The position numbers were made by a program, and so were the translations under genes. From assembly GCF_040436345.1 (NCBI RefSeq), contig NC_133219.1:21479458-21543457 (forward strand): a DNA stretch of 64,000 nt, read 5' to 3'. Each line of letters opens with the position of its first letter. Within the stretch, counting starts at the first letter, position 1. Positions 1 through 12,366 of the stretch are shown here, piece after piece. The notes below the pieces were generated by a model that had not been told where the DNA came from, did not search any database, and saw only the letters and a program-made list of their open reading frames with translations. Source of the DNA: Pagrus major (taxonomy: Eukaryota; Chordata; Actinopteri; Spariformes; Sparidae).

Positions 1-63
1 CAGCATCAGGTCACATGAGGTCTAACCGTTATCATGTTGTTGACTTATGACTGGTCTTTCCAG

Positions 64-1246
64 CTGTGGGAAGGTGATGCCAGGTTGCAAGACAAAACTG
101 GACAACCCAGATAAAGACGGGAATGGAGAGATATGTTTCTGGGGTCGACACGTCTTCATGGGCTACCTGAACATGCCTGATAAAACAGCAGAGGCTCTTG
201 ACCAGGATGGCTGGCTGCACTCTGGAGATCTGGGTAAACACGACGAGCGCGACTTCCTGTACATCACAGGAAGGATCAAGGGTAAGATGCAAAAAGGCTT
301 CTGTGTATGTTCTGAAATGTTCTGTCAAAAACTACAGAGGTCATTAAGTTTTTGACTTTTTTACACAGAGCTGATCATCACCGCCGGTGGAGAGAACATC
401 CCTCCTGTGCCCATCGAGGATGCACTGAAGGCCGAGGTGCCCATCATCAGCAACGTCATGCTGCTCGGAGACAAGCTCAAGTTCCTCTCCATGCTGCTCA
501 CTCTCAAAGTAACAGGACCTCCATTCCTGCAGACACCCACAGCTACTAAACAAATAAAACAAACACATTAATGACCCTTCTCTCTGCTTCCTCAGTGTGT
601 CGTGGACGACAACGGCGAGCCCACAGACGAGCTGAGCCCCGAGGCTTTGGACTTCTGCCAGCGGCACGGTGTCACCACGACCAAAGTGTCAGAGATCATA
701 GCCAATAAGGAGCCAGCTATCTACACGGCCATTCAGGAGGGCTTGGAGCGCGTGAACGCCAGAGCAACGTCCAACGCCCAGAAGGTCCAGAAGTGGATCA
801 TACTGGAGCGAGACTTCTCTATCGGTGGAGGAGAACTGGGTGAGTCGCTGAGTTTGTTTTATGACTCTTCCTTTTGGCATTAAAACTGGAGCAAAGGTCA
901 AATCAGGATACTATTATGAAGGAATGGGGAAGGTTTCACTACAGCTACTCTTAAACTTACTGTCATGTTTAATCAGCAGTCAATCAAGGTCGTGTTGTGA
1001 ACACTGTGCAACACACCAGACAACATTCCAGTGACGTCTGAACAAAAGCGATTTCAAACCTTCCGTGGTTCAAATCTTGCAGGTGTTGCTCAGTAGAAAC
1101 TGAATCTTTACGTTGAGATTAAATTTAATTAACCTGCTTTTCTTTTTTCTTTCTGTGCAGGACCCACCATGAAACTGAGGAGGCCCATTGTTGTGAAGAT
1201 GTACCAGGAGAAAATAAACGAAATATACGCAGTGACAAAACAGTAG
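64..1246 (+). CDS. acsbg2: acsbg2 copy 1, 3' part (long-chain acyl-CoA synthetase, bubblegum family)
   Basis: Four C-terminal exons of an acyl-CoA synthetase that activates long-chain fatty acids to CoA thioesters. Exons: 64-281, 369-508, 596-839, 1161-1246 (stop TAG), all with GT-AG borders and matching phases. They encode the end of the AMP-binding domain, including GWLHSGDLG and the GRIKELIITAGGEN hinge, and the family C-terminus ending VTKQ. The exon lengths (218, 140, 244, 86) equal the last four exons of the second copy on the other strand. Only a few residues differ, for example GEPTD for GDPTD, KWIILE for KWDILE, and KINEIYAV for KIDEMYEV. The frame is open to the stop, so this looks like a working paralogue. 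Its 5' exons lie outside the window, so completeness cannot be judged. Confidence 0.93.
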
Positions 1247-1444
1247 ACTGAACTGCACAGAGATAAGACACTACTCAAGAGAGAAACTTCATCGACATTG
1301 TGTTGTATGCAGACGTCAAGCTGGGAAATGTATAAAACTTTTTTCACTTGAATGTTAAAAGTGCAAGAAAAAAAAGATTTAAGGGAAAAAAATCTGATTC
1401 TGATTGTGTTGTAATGGAATAGAGATTTGTGCTGCTATGTTTAA

Positions 1445-2082
1445 ATCTGTGAGTGTAGCGCGACCAAGAAAAGACTTTGGGGTGTTGAGACCAAGTAAAT
1501 AGCAAGACCAAGGCAGGACACACTAATGCTATAATGTCGAACATGCAAACCATAGTCAGTCCACAAATATACACATTCCCATAAAAACACACTGACAGAA
1601 AACACATGAAGATTCCTCTTTATTCACCTCTTTTATTACCATATACAGGATATATATATATATAAGTGTCTTGATTGCATACTGTGGGTGAATCTTATGT
1701 GTGGGAATTTGTTTGTATGTAGCACATACAAACAAACAAATAAACAAACAAACAGCTAAAATCCACTTAATCATCTTTATTCAACACTCCTTTAATAATG
1801 TGTTACCGTAAACCTAACCCAATGCAATTTTTTGTGCGTGCATCAGGTTTTCTAGGTGACTATTGCCTTCAAATAGAAACCATCATTATGTACAGTATAG
1901 AGCGAACAATTATTCAACACGGTGATATTCCTGTAGTTGTGGTTTTCTGGTTTTTGAAATAAAATCCAGTCCTCTTTGTTTGAGACCGGGTGAAAATGCA
2001 GTCGATTCAGAGACGAGATTGACAACTTCAAAAAAGTGTTCTTGAGACCAGTCTCGAGTACTGTGACACTAGTTTTAATATG
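1445..2082. mobile_element. Insertion in left palindrome arm, probable non-autonomous DNA transposon
   Basis: About 640 bp present in the left arm only. Sequence on either side aligns to contiguous sequence near 4830-4840 in the right arm. The ends carry GAGACC/GGTCTC-type motifs in opposite orientation (near 1485 and 2045-2055), like the ends of a dispersed teleost repeat with a CTCGAGAC motif. The interior holds a TA run (1651-1663) and an AAAC run (about 1730-1753). No coding capacity. The family assignment is from memory. Confidence 0.55.
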
Positions 2083-2242
2083 TCAGGTTTCTGTTGTCTG
2101 TTCCAGATCGATATTTAAGCTGTTAAATGTGCATACGGCTTCACAGCAGCTGTGCACCTTTTGTACATAAAACATCCAAATCAGAGCCAAATATTGCCAT
2201 TTACAGTGAGGCATCATATTCAATGGCCCACTGGAAACAATT

Positions 2243-2434
2243 TGGTGAATGGACTTCTTTACTGTTTTTCCAGTCTACTGACTGCTCAAAGCACTTTACA
2301 ACTTTACAACACACGTCACATTCACATACTGATGGCAGAGGCTGCCATGCAAGGTGCGGACCTGCTCATCAGGCCTTGCTAAAGGATACTTTGACATGCA
2401 GCTGGTGGAGCCGGGGAATTGAACCAGCTAGTTT
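2243..2434 (-). mobile_element. tRNA-derived SINE, 5'-truncated
   Basis: On the minus strand it reads a B-box-like GGTTCAATTCCCCGG, then the CTGATGAGCAGGTC region and the GACTGGAAAAACAG tail, as in the fuller copies at 3431 and 44423. The A box is missing. The right palindrome arm has no copy at the matching place, so it inserted after the duplication or was lost from the right arm. Confidence 0.75.
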
Positions 2435-3430
2435 TACATTTTCACAGTTATGTTTGTTAACTATAATCCACTGTGACCTGGAAGATGAAACTCAAATGTA
2501 TTTTATTTTTTGATGTTTGTAAGATTTTACAGCATTAATTGCCAGTTTCCTGTCTCATATTATGTGCACGAGATAATCCTCACCTGGCAGAGCTGCAGAC
2601 AGTCCCTCTAAAGCCTGAGATGATGTTTGAATAAGTATTTTTATAATGTGATATGAATTTTAATAGCCTGAATTTCTCCAATCACAAGCATGTGCAAATT
2701 ACAAAGCATACATTTTAATTTGTGCTACTCCATGTACAGCTTGACAAATAATGAAATGTTTATTTTGTGATAGATGTTTCCATGATTGTCAATAAAAAAA
2801 ATCTGTGATGTGGGTAGATTGACCAAATTGAGTTCATAAAGGTTATTCTTTTTAAAAAATGTATCAGACTGTCTGAACAAAACACAAGACGTACTCCCAA
2901 TGAAGATAAACTCGACCGTATCATTGTTTATTTTAGTCAGGGGGCGTGAATGGGAGAGAAACCTTATTCAGCCGGTGTATGACCTACAAGTACTATGAGT
3001 GATTTTTATGAGGATGATAAAGATAATCAATCCCCTGTGGCGAAATTTGTTCATGCAGACCAGAGCAAAGGGATAAAAGTTTAGTTGACTTTTTGTCTGT
3101 TCTAAAATGTAGCATGTTTGTAAAGATGTGAAGACATCCAGATTAATGCAGATGGTGCAGACGCACTGAACAGTCATCGATCGGGTTGTAGCCTCTGTTC
3201 ATTACAGATACAGAATCAGAGGTCACAACTGGGCATTATCTGTATGAAATTCCTCGGCAAAGAGCAAAAAAAACAATTTTTTTTTATTGTGTTTATACCC
3301 AAGATCTGTACAAAAGATAGACCCACTCCTGTGCTGACACACTCAGAAATTAATCCATCAACCTTTTTGTAAAAATTCTACAAATGTTCAAACATACGTA
3401 ATGGATTGACTCAGGACCCCACCTTCACAT

Positions 3431-3692
3431 GGCGACAGTGGCTCGGGAGGTAGAGCGGGCCATCCACTAATCGGAGGGTTGGTGGTTCGATCCCCAGATC
3501 CCCAGCTGCACGATATAATATCCTTGAGCAAGACACTGAACCCCAAATTGCTCCTGATAAGCAGGTCGGCACCTTGCATGGCAGTCTCTGCCATCAGTGT
3601 ATGAATGTGTGTGTGAATGGCTGAATGTGACAAGTGCTTTGAGTGGTCAGTAGACTGGAAAAGTGTTAAATAAATGCAAGTCTATTTACCGC
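3431..3692 (+). mobile_element. tRNA-derived SINE, near full length
   Basis: Begins with a tRNA-like head: an A-box-like TGGCTCGGGAGGTAGAG and a B-box GGTTCGATCCC. Then comes a tRNA-unrelated body with CCCCAAATTGCTCCTGAT and GAGTGGTCAGTAGACTGG, and a tail ending in AAATGCAAGTCTATTTACC. The same layout recurs at 44423-44649. The head is too diverged to be a working tRNA gene. Confidence 0.85.
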
Positions 3693-3925
3693 CTTCTCCA
3701 AAAACAATTCAAGAAAAACATCTAATGACACAAAGAGGAGACGAAGGACTGAACTCTGTAGTTCAGGAGCCTTTGAATATAAAGAGAGCGATTTCACTTC
3801 ATCATAGCATCGTTGTTATCTTACATATCGTCACATTGGACGGACAAAACAAACCAAAAAAGAAAGAAATTGTCTTAGCGACAGAAACATGGAAAGATGT
3901 CAGAAACACGATACCTTAGGGACCC

Positions 3926-4200
3926 ATTAGGGATGAGCGAGTAAACCATTATCTGTATCTGTTCAACCGACTAAATGATCTGTGTCCGTATATATGAGTA
4001 TGTTGGTCTGACAGGAAGTTGTTCATTTAGGCCTGAAATTGAAATAGGTTGGGCAGAAGTTGCTGTATCTATTATTTATTAGAAAACTATTTACAAAACA
4101 GCCTCAGAGTTCAGCTTCAGATCTTTTTTTGATGGTATCATACTCATAAAAAGTTACAGATACTCGTTTCAACGTGGCGTACTCACTCAACCCCTGTTCA
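3926..4200. mobile_element. Dispersed repeat fragment, probable hAT-type non-autonomous element
   Basis: Contains GGGATGAGCGAGTA, a degenerate TATCTGTATCTG tract and ACAGATACTCG, which I recognise as parts of a common teleost miniature element. Borders are approximate and no clear target duplication was found. Confidence 0.5.
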
Positions 4201-4254
4201 GATCCCTCCTACAGTATATACATTGTCCACATTCAATACATAAAAAAAGGGTCA

Positions 4255-6255
4255 TTAAAAAAATTCTAGACATCAAAGAATTCTTTATTAACAATCATGG
4301 AAACATCTATCACAAAATAAACCTTTTAAATATTTGTTAAACTGTACATGGAGTAGCACAAATTAAAAATGTATGCTTTACAGTTTGCACATGCTTGTGA
4401 TTGGAGAAATTCAAGCTATTAATATTCATATCACATTATAAAAATACTTATTCAAACATCACCTCAAGTCTTAAGATGTCTGCAGCTCTGCCAGGTGAGG
4501 GTTATCTTGTACACAACATGAGACAGGAAACATCACAAAATAAAATACATGTGCTTCTGACCAAAATAAGAGTGTCATCCTTTAGGCCACAGTGGATTAT
4601 AGTTCACAACATTTTCTTTGAAAACTGTGAAAATGTAAAACTTCTAAAGAGGAGTGCCACCCTTCATGTGGCTTTGGTGCTGAGTTATCATGCACAATTC
4701 ACAACATATTAAACTGAAAGATTTTGGCTCTGATTTGGATGTTTTATTTACAAAGTGTGCACAGCTGCTGTGAATCCGTATGTACATTTAACAACTTAAA
4801 TATCGATTTTAACAGACAACAGAAACTTGACACAATAAAACATAGCAGCACAAACCTCTATTCCATTACAACACAATCAGAATCAGATTTTTTTCCCTTA
4901 AATATCTTTTGCATTTTTAACATTCAGGTGAAAAAAGGTTCATACATTTCCCAGCTTGACGTCTGCATACAACACAATGTTGATGAAGTTTCTCTCTTCA
5001 GTAGTATCTTATCTCTGTGTAGTTCTACTGTTTCGTCACCTCGTACATTTCGTCTATTTTCTCCTGGTACATCTTCACAACAATGGGCCTCCTCAGTTTC
5101 ATGGTGGGTCCTGCACAGAAAGAAATGAAAAGTAGGTTAATTCAATTATATCTCAACATAATTTGAACCACGGAAGGTTTGAAAATGTTTCTGAGGGAGA
5201 GATTAAATCGCTTTTGTTCAGACGTCACTGGAATGTTGTCTGGTGTGTTGCACAGTGTTCACAACACGACCTTGATTGACTGCTGATTAAACATGAACAT
5301 ATGTTTAAGAATAGCTGTAGTGAAACCTTCCTCATTCTTTATAATAGTATCCTGATTTGACCTTTGCTCCAGTTTTAATGCCAAAAGGAAGAGTCATAAA
5401 ACAAACTCAGCGACTCACCCAGTTCTCCTCCACCGATAGAGAAGTCTCGCTCCAGTATGTCCCACTTCTGGACCTTCTGGGCGTTGGACGTTGCTCTGGC
5501 ATTCACGCGCTCCAAGCCCTCCTGAATGGCTGTGTAGATAGCTGGCTCCTTATTGGCTATGATCTCTGACACTTTGGTCGCTGTGACGCCGTGCCGCTGG
5601 CAGAAGTCCAAAGCCTCGGGGCTCAGCTCGTCTGTGGGATCGCCGTTGTCGTCCACGACACACTGAGGAAGCAGAGAGAAGGGTCATTAACGTGTTTGTT
5701 TTATTTGTTTAGTAGCTGTGTGTCTGCAGGAATGGAGGTCCTGTTACTTTGAGAGTGAGCAGCATGGAGAGGAACTTGAGCTTGTCTCCGAGCAGCATGG
5801 CGTTGCTGATGATGGGCACCTCGGCCTTCAGTGCATCCTCGATGGGCACAGGAGGGATGTTCTCTCCACCGGCGGTGATGATCAGCTCTGTGTAAAAAAG
5901 TCAAAAACTTAATGACCTCTGTAGTTTTTGACAGAACATTTCAGAACATACACAGAAGCCTTTTTGCATCTTACCCTTGATCCTTCCTGTGATGTACAGG
6001 AAGTCGCGCTGGTCATGTTTACCCAGATCTCCAGAGTGCAGCCAGCCATCCTGGTCAAGAGCCTCTGCTGTTTTATCAGGCATGTTCAGGTAGCCCATGA
6101 AGACGTGTCGACCCCAGAAACATATCTCTCCATTCCCGTCTTTATCTGGGTTGTCCAGTTTCGTCTTGCAACCTGGCATCACCTTCCCACAGCTGGAAAG
6201 ACCAGTCATAAGTCAACAACATGATAACGGTCAGACCTCATGTGACCTGATGCTG
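4255..6255 (-). repeat. Right arm of acsbg2 inverted duplication
   Basis: Reverse-complement partner of the left arm. It covers the last four exons of the complete acsbg2 gene plus 3' flank. The central spacer between the arms is about 1.4 kb (2816-4254). This arm is shorter because it lacks the two insertions of the left arm. A TTTATT at 4743-4748 (AATAAA on the minus strand) is a candidate polyadenylation signal for the complete gene. Confidence 0.88.
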
Positions 6256-9200
6256 ACCAGTTACAACTGCTCCTCTACTTAACATTTAGTACACAAAAAT
6301 GACACATTTGTTAAAATTTAAACCAGTGAAAAGATTACCGACAGGTTGTCACAGCATGCTGTAGTAACATCCACATCACCAACGCATTTTAATTATAGCT
6401 GACGCTTTGCTATTGACCTTGTGATGCAGTAATCTTCAGTCCAGGAGATGGTGTGTGGACCCGAGCTTTCGCTCATGCCGTATAGCTCCATCACAGGGAT
6501 GTTCAGGCTCATGAAGTACTCCAGAGTTTCTTTGGTGATGGGGGCAGCGCCTGTGAAGCAGATCTTGCAGCGGTCTAAGCCCAGGGCAGCACGCACCGTC
6601 TTAAAGACCAGATTATTAGCCAACATGAAGCCCCACGGCACCTGATTCTCCCTGTAACAAAAAAAAAACAGTAAAATTGAAACTTTTGTGAAGATTTTTT
6701 AGGAATTAGGAAAAAAATGAAGGCTGTATCTTATAATTATGACTCACTTTCTAATGATCTGTGCTACAGCATTACAGAATTTGGATAAAAAGATAAAAAA
6801 ACATATCGTCATTAACAAATGGCACAAACAACCAACGTGCTGAGTCCTAACAACGGATCCCTTTTGTCTCACTTGTTCATGAAGCTGTAGTTGTACTGCA
6901 GGCCGATGGACTTGGCGAAGTCCGCCACTCTCTTCTTCATTGGGGATGCCTTGACAGCGGCAGCTCTCATCTTCTCCTGCATCTTCTCCCAAACACGAGG
7001 AACTCCGAGGAAACAAGTTGGACGCGCCTCCTTCAGTGTGGTTCCTAAAGAGCCCTGTAAAGATGAATGAGAATTATGGTCAAAAGTGGAAAAACTTTCA
7101 TTATTAATTTCATGTTTATACAACAGAGGGCATCCTTACCTTGAGGGCATCTGGTTCTGCAAAGTAGGTCGTCACGGCATAACAAACACCCATCCACATG
7201 TCGAACATCTGGGCTGCTGCGTGGCTAAGCGGCAGGTAACTGACTACCACCTCCTCGGCAGGTTTAATATTTACCACGGAGACAGCGGTACGGGCTGTCC
7301 ATGTCACCTGCAGGTTAAAAAGTGGGAGAGGAATTTTTTTAATTCAAAATGTTCTTGAATTTTTAAAATAGAGAGAAAAGCCTAATTAAGTGGTTAAGCA
7401 AACCTTAAAACCGGACAACAGTGGATAAAGGGAAAAAGGCATTAGCAGGATGAATGGGAGACCGGAAGGAATACCAACATTTCAAAAATAGTGCAGATAA
7501 GGTTGCCAGATCTTATAAAACTTTCTGGTTAAGCCAATAGTAGCATGGTTCTGCTGTTCAAGTTCCTTTTCAGGACAATCAGCCATTGATTAAGCAGTGT
7601 AGAGGAGGCCACAACTGCAGCTTAGTAATCCATTGATTGTTTGAATCGTTTTTCAAGCAAAAACGTTTTTAAAAATGAACAAACATCCCTCTTAATCATA
7701 TGTCATCATACATTTATTATCTTCTGGTTTGGGACTTTTAGTGGAACAGAACAAGACATTTGGATTGAATTTTGGGCAGTTGTGATGGGCAATTTTTAAA
7801 CAAAACGATTAATCTAAACAATATTTTGCAGATGAGTTGCAGCCCTGAGAAGGAATAACATTTCAAAGGGAAGTATCTTGTGTCGATAACTCACATTGTC
7901 ATGGCTCAGCATGACTCCTTTGGGGTTGCCAGTGGTTCCAGAGGTATAGATGAGAGTACAGCACTCGTTGGCCCGAAGACTGTCAATCATTGTATCCAGC
8001 CGCTCCTCAGGCACGTCCTCTCCCAGCTTCATGAACTCTGCCCACTGCAGAAACACACACGTTATGTTTAACATTTAAGTTCAGACACATTAATCTTATT
8101 GCAATTCTTACACCACAAGTAGGAAAGATAATTTTGCATTAAAAGGGACAGCAGTGTAGGCATCACATACAGTAAACTATCAGATGTGATTTATGTAATC
8201 AATATGTTTGCTGAGTGAACGTACTGTATACAGGAACGGTTCTTTCTTCTGCAGCTCCCCTTTATACTGGACAATGGCTTTCAGATGAGGTAGATGATCT
8301 TTAACCTGTTGGGAACGACAAATTCACCGAAATCATGTGAGGACAGATCTTTTGTCTATCTTTGTAAACAGTTATTAGACACACACTGAGGGCTGGTGAT
8401 GTCCTGACCTGCAGGATTTTGTCGAGCTGTTTCTGGTTCTCCACGACCAAGATGTTGGCCTCACAGTTGGCGGCCACATACTGACAAGCTTCAGGAGAGT
8501 TGGTCGTGTAAATTCCAGTTCCTAGACCACTGCGGCACAAATCAGATACAGGAAGATAAAAAAGTTGATTTGCTGTGGATTATCCCTACATGTTGTATCA
8601 ACAATTGGCTCATAATTAGACACTATTTTAGATAAATACAGATCATTTCTTTTGACTGAGCAGAAATGACTTAAGTCTTTCTTTAATGTAATAATTCATT
8701 ATTCTTTTAACCAGGAAATCCTCTTTGAGATGAAGAAAAACGATTTTTAAAGAGGTCAGCAGCATTCACAATGAGTTTACACACACAAGACAGATTACAG
8801 TTATTCCACAACATTGGAATTAAACAGAAATGTGATTATCAAATCAGATATTACGTTTCTAACACAAAAAGACTTTTATCCTATAAACAACCAAAGTAGT
8901 GTCACACACAGTTTCTGCATTGGAGTTTCAAACTGGTACATTTCATTTACTGCATATCAATACAAAAACTAAAGTTTCAGTGCGAAAGCAAAATGTTTTG
9001 GTATTTTAAAGCCTTTGAAAAGGTGCATAAACATCACATGTCCAGTGCCAGTCATCTATCTGAGAATGGTGACTGAATATACAGATATTGCTGTGTCCTT
9101 CCTTTTCTACAAAACATTGTAGGAGTTGTGAACCTAACACCTGCGCCATGTTTCCTGAGACTTTAAACTGTTACAACACAAACAGGTGTTGGCAGAGACA

Positions 9201-12200
9201 CATGGATGGACTTTGAGATAAACATGGACAGAGATAAATGTGCAGCGTCTGGTGAAACAATGCTGAGGCATCTCGAGTGCAGAAGTGAAAGATCTGTAAA
9301 TGTGATCTTACCCGGCGAGGATGCTGCCGATGTCTGCGATGAACCACTCGGGGGAGTTGAATCCCAGAATCCCCACACCATGGTAACGCTCCAGCCCCAA
9401 CTACAAGAACACAAATTGTTTGTGTGTTGTTTTTAAAGAGTATTTATCTTTACTGACACTGTGGCACAGAGCCTCTATTACTCTTGACCTACATTTCATA
9501 AACCACGAACACGTTCATGAAACAGGAGAGGTAACACAAGCTGTGAATTTCACACACTCAAGTGTTAGTTTCCAACAGCCTGGTCTCACATCAGAGAAGG
9601 GAAGTAAATTCATGTCCAGTATTATATACAGTATTTCTTGCCATTCCAGTTCAGTTTAGGGGACAACCCGAAAACATAATGCCTCCAGGCACAGCTGTCG
9701 CAGAGAGGCTTAAAATCGTGTCACTGCCCAAATATTGACTTAATAGTAAGAGTATACTCTTGTGCAATACATGCAGAACAAGTCCATTTGCAAACAAACC
9801 TTGAGGAAACTTTTAGCAGCTGCCCGGCACTGATCATAGTATTGCCTCCATGTCATGGTCACCCACTGGCCGTCTTGTTTGGAAGCCAAGGCTGGATTAT
9901 CCGCGTACTTCTTCACCGTCTCCAGGAACATCTGATGGATGGTGATGGGAGTTTCCGAGGCTGGGCCTGAGCCCTCCATCCTCAGCCTGACTGCCTTGTC
10001 TCTGCTGGTGCTCCATAGCTGATCGGCTGGGGTTAAAGTCGTTGCCACATTCGCCGTCGAAAGGGGAACCGCCTTGGGCTCTTCTGTATCGGGACAAAAG
10101 GGGCAGCTGCGTTTACCCGCCATTACTGACACGAGTTGCAAATTGTGCAGTGAACAGAGGAAGACTAAGCTGTTACCTGAGACAAAACAGGAAGCTGGGG
10201 GCTGTTCATGTCTACCTGCTGATCAGGTTCGGTTTGGTGAAGTTATATTATTCTAATTTAGTACAACAGACTTGAGTTAAGAAAGAACAAACAAAAAATA
10301 TGCTGTAATTGTTTTTCAAAAATGCTTAAAGGCTTTGCTGAAATTCCCTTTTATTTTTTAATTCTTATTTGCTTTTATTATTTTTTATTTTATTTTATGT
10401 TCCCGCCATCACTCTGCTGCACTCCCGGATGGTATTGATCCTTTTGTTCCTTTCTTTAACTTTGTTTGTTCTTCTGCAAAAAGATAAAACATTGTGTTTT
10501 ATCTTGCTGTCAGCTTGCTGTCAGCAACGCTTTAGCCCTCAAGCATTTTATCTATTGTTACAGCTCTTTGACCTTAGGTGCCTCTCCCTGTTCACAGTGA
10601 TGCTTGTGGTGACGCTTACTTCTAAGTGTGTCACTTAGAGTTAAAGACTAATTTCCAAACTTCACAGAACTGCAGTTATTTTTGTGTTTTCAGGTCACAC
10701 ATTTCTGTCAATTTATGCACAAAGACGTGCAAACAACTTTAGGTGCATCATTTCCTGGTGGTGAATCATGTGAGTTTTACTCAACAGATCTTTACTGGAT
10801 CTGAAAATGCCCACAGGGCTTTTTCCGAAGCACCATTAGACCGATTCAGATTTCATTTTTTAAACAGCACGCGCTCTTTCTTTACATGTTATCCCTTCGA
10901 CCAACCCAATGTAATTATACTTTGACCTTTTTCATCTTCCTTGTTTACGTTATCAACAAATGCTTGCACAACACACACACTGTTCTTCCTCTAAATTTCA
11001 GTGACCAAAAACACTGTGACTGTTTGAGAGCCTCTCCTGGCTTAACCTGCAGCTCAGAGCGATGGACGTCCTCTCGTTCCATTTAAAGAACGGAAAGATT
11101 ATCCAAAGTTGTTTTTCTGTCACTGAGAGCAATTTCAAAAGTCAAAACATTGCTATTTACAGCTAATTTCAAAATAGTCGTCTTTGTTTTTAAATGACTG
11201 CACTATCTGTGCTCTGGTGTCATTTGAGGCTCACACCACACCTGCAGCCCCTCCAGAATGCTGCTTCAGGGTTTGTGCTGGCACCAAGCGGATTATATCA
11301 CGCCAGTCTTACCTTCTTCACGCTGGTTTCCTTTTAGTTCAAAGGAAGTGTGAACTTGTGGAAAATCTGCCAGAGGGTCTTATTAATCAGTTAGTTCCAC
11401 AAAGATTTCCAGGAAACCCATTTTATAACCTTGTGTTATGTAACAATCATTACATTTAAACTCTTTACATTTCTGTATTTTATTGCTGCAACAGGCTTTC
11501 TGATTGTTCTTTTAGCTGATTTACTGTATTTTACAAACTCTACCATTCACTGTAGCAGCTTTTATGGGCTTTTTCATCTTTTAAAGCGACATAATGTCTA
11601 CCGACAACCCTTTTATACAGGCAGCGTGTTTCTGCATGTGATGCTGCCTTCTAAGACTGTATCGTTATCGAGTATTTTTAGAAGCCTGAAGATGTAAAAC
11701 TATGCAGAATTTCACAATAAAAGATTAAAAAGATAAATAAACTGAATTTGTGGAGCAGGAAAAAAAAATCTTAAGATTTCTTGTCTCACGAACCCTCAGA
11801 TTTGTCTTACGGCCCTGGGAGCCGTTGATCTAGAGTCAGAAAACCAAAAAGCAAAGTAGAAGTTTGTATTGTTCAAAAGCTTTTTTTTCCAGATTTCCCC
11901 TCTCTCCTGACATTAAACTTCAGACTCTTACCTAGGGAAAGTTTGGCAACAGCTTCGTCCAGCTCTGGATATCTGTCACGTTCGGCCAGTGCCTCAGTAT
12001 CACTTGAAGAATTAGTCTCCTGGTCCTCTGACGCTGAAACTGCACTGAGCTCAGCTGTAGTGGCTTCTCCATTTAGGATGACAGGGGAGTGGGTCTCTAA
12101 GTTTGTGGAGTCTGACAGGGTCTGTGGCTTTTGACTGGAGAGGCTGTGGAAGTCATTGACAGGGCACCAATGAGCTACTATCCAAAAACGGATGAAATCA

Positions 12201-12366
12201 AATGGCACAAAGCGGATAAAATCTGCACAATAATCACCTTGAAAATGGTAAAAAAAAAAAAAAAAAGAAGTCCACTTTGCGACATGCATCATTTTACATA
12301 CCTGTCACAATTAACATCCATGACTTCAACACCGTTACTCTTAATCGAATCTTCTTGGAGGCTCAT
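5025..12366 (-). CDS. acsbg2: acsbg2 copy 2, complete (long-chain acyl-CoA synthetase, bubblegum family)
   Basis: Complete 14-exon gene for a 754-residue AMP-forming acyl-CoA ligase. Family members activate long- and very-long-chain fatty acids on cytoplasmic membranes. Coding exons (5' to 3'): 12366-12302, 12134-11932, 10083-9800, 9400-9312, 8529-8409, 8305-8225, 8044-7895, 7307-7140, 7054-6873, 6651-6418, 6192-5975, 5887-5748, 5662-5419, 5110-5025. The lengths sum to 2265 nt and all phases agree. The nucleotide-binding loop YTSGTTGNPKG is at about residues 314-324, YGMSESSGPHT at about 505-515 and GWLHSGDLG at about 575. The first about 90 residues are acidic, Ser/Thr-rich and poorly conserved. 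A splice acceptor sits 10 bases before the ATG (exon begins 12376), so an untranslated first exon lies further upstream. Exon 2 has two in-frame acceptors 9 bases apart (12134 or 12143), which would add or drop three residues. Confidence 0.95.

Larger units (their letters stand above)
1..2815 (+). repeat. Left arm of acsbg2 inverted duplication
   Basis: From base 1 this arm matches the reverse complement of 6255 downwards: four exons, their introns, the 3' UTR and about 1 kb beyond the gene. It continues off the left edge. By eye the coding end is about 97-98% identical to the other arm, and the 87-bp intron at 282-368 appears identical. The far end near 2500-2815 is roughly 10% diverged. The arm carries two insertions that the other arm lacks, at 1445-2082 and about 2243-2434. 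Confidence 0.9.
2816..4254. other. Palindrome spacer, no gene
   Basis: Unpaired centre of the acsbg2 inverted duplication. It holds one near-complete SINE and a fragment of a dispersed repeat. I see no gene. The open frames here are short and have no recognisable domain. Confidence 0.7.

Noticed and set aside
3431-3510. tRNA gene candidate
   Set aside because: Has A- and B-box-like sequences but no proper cloverleaf, and is followed by a SINE body seen again at 44423.
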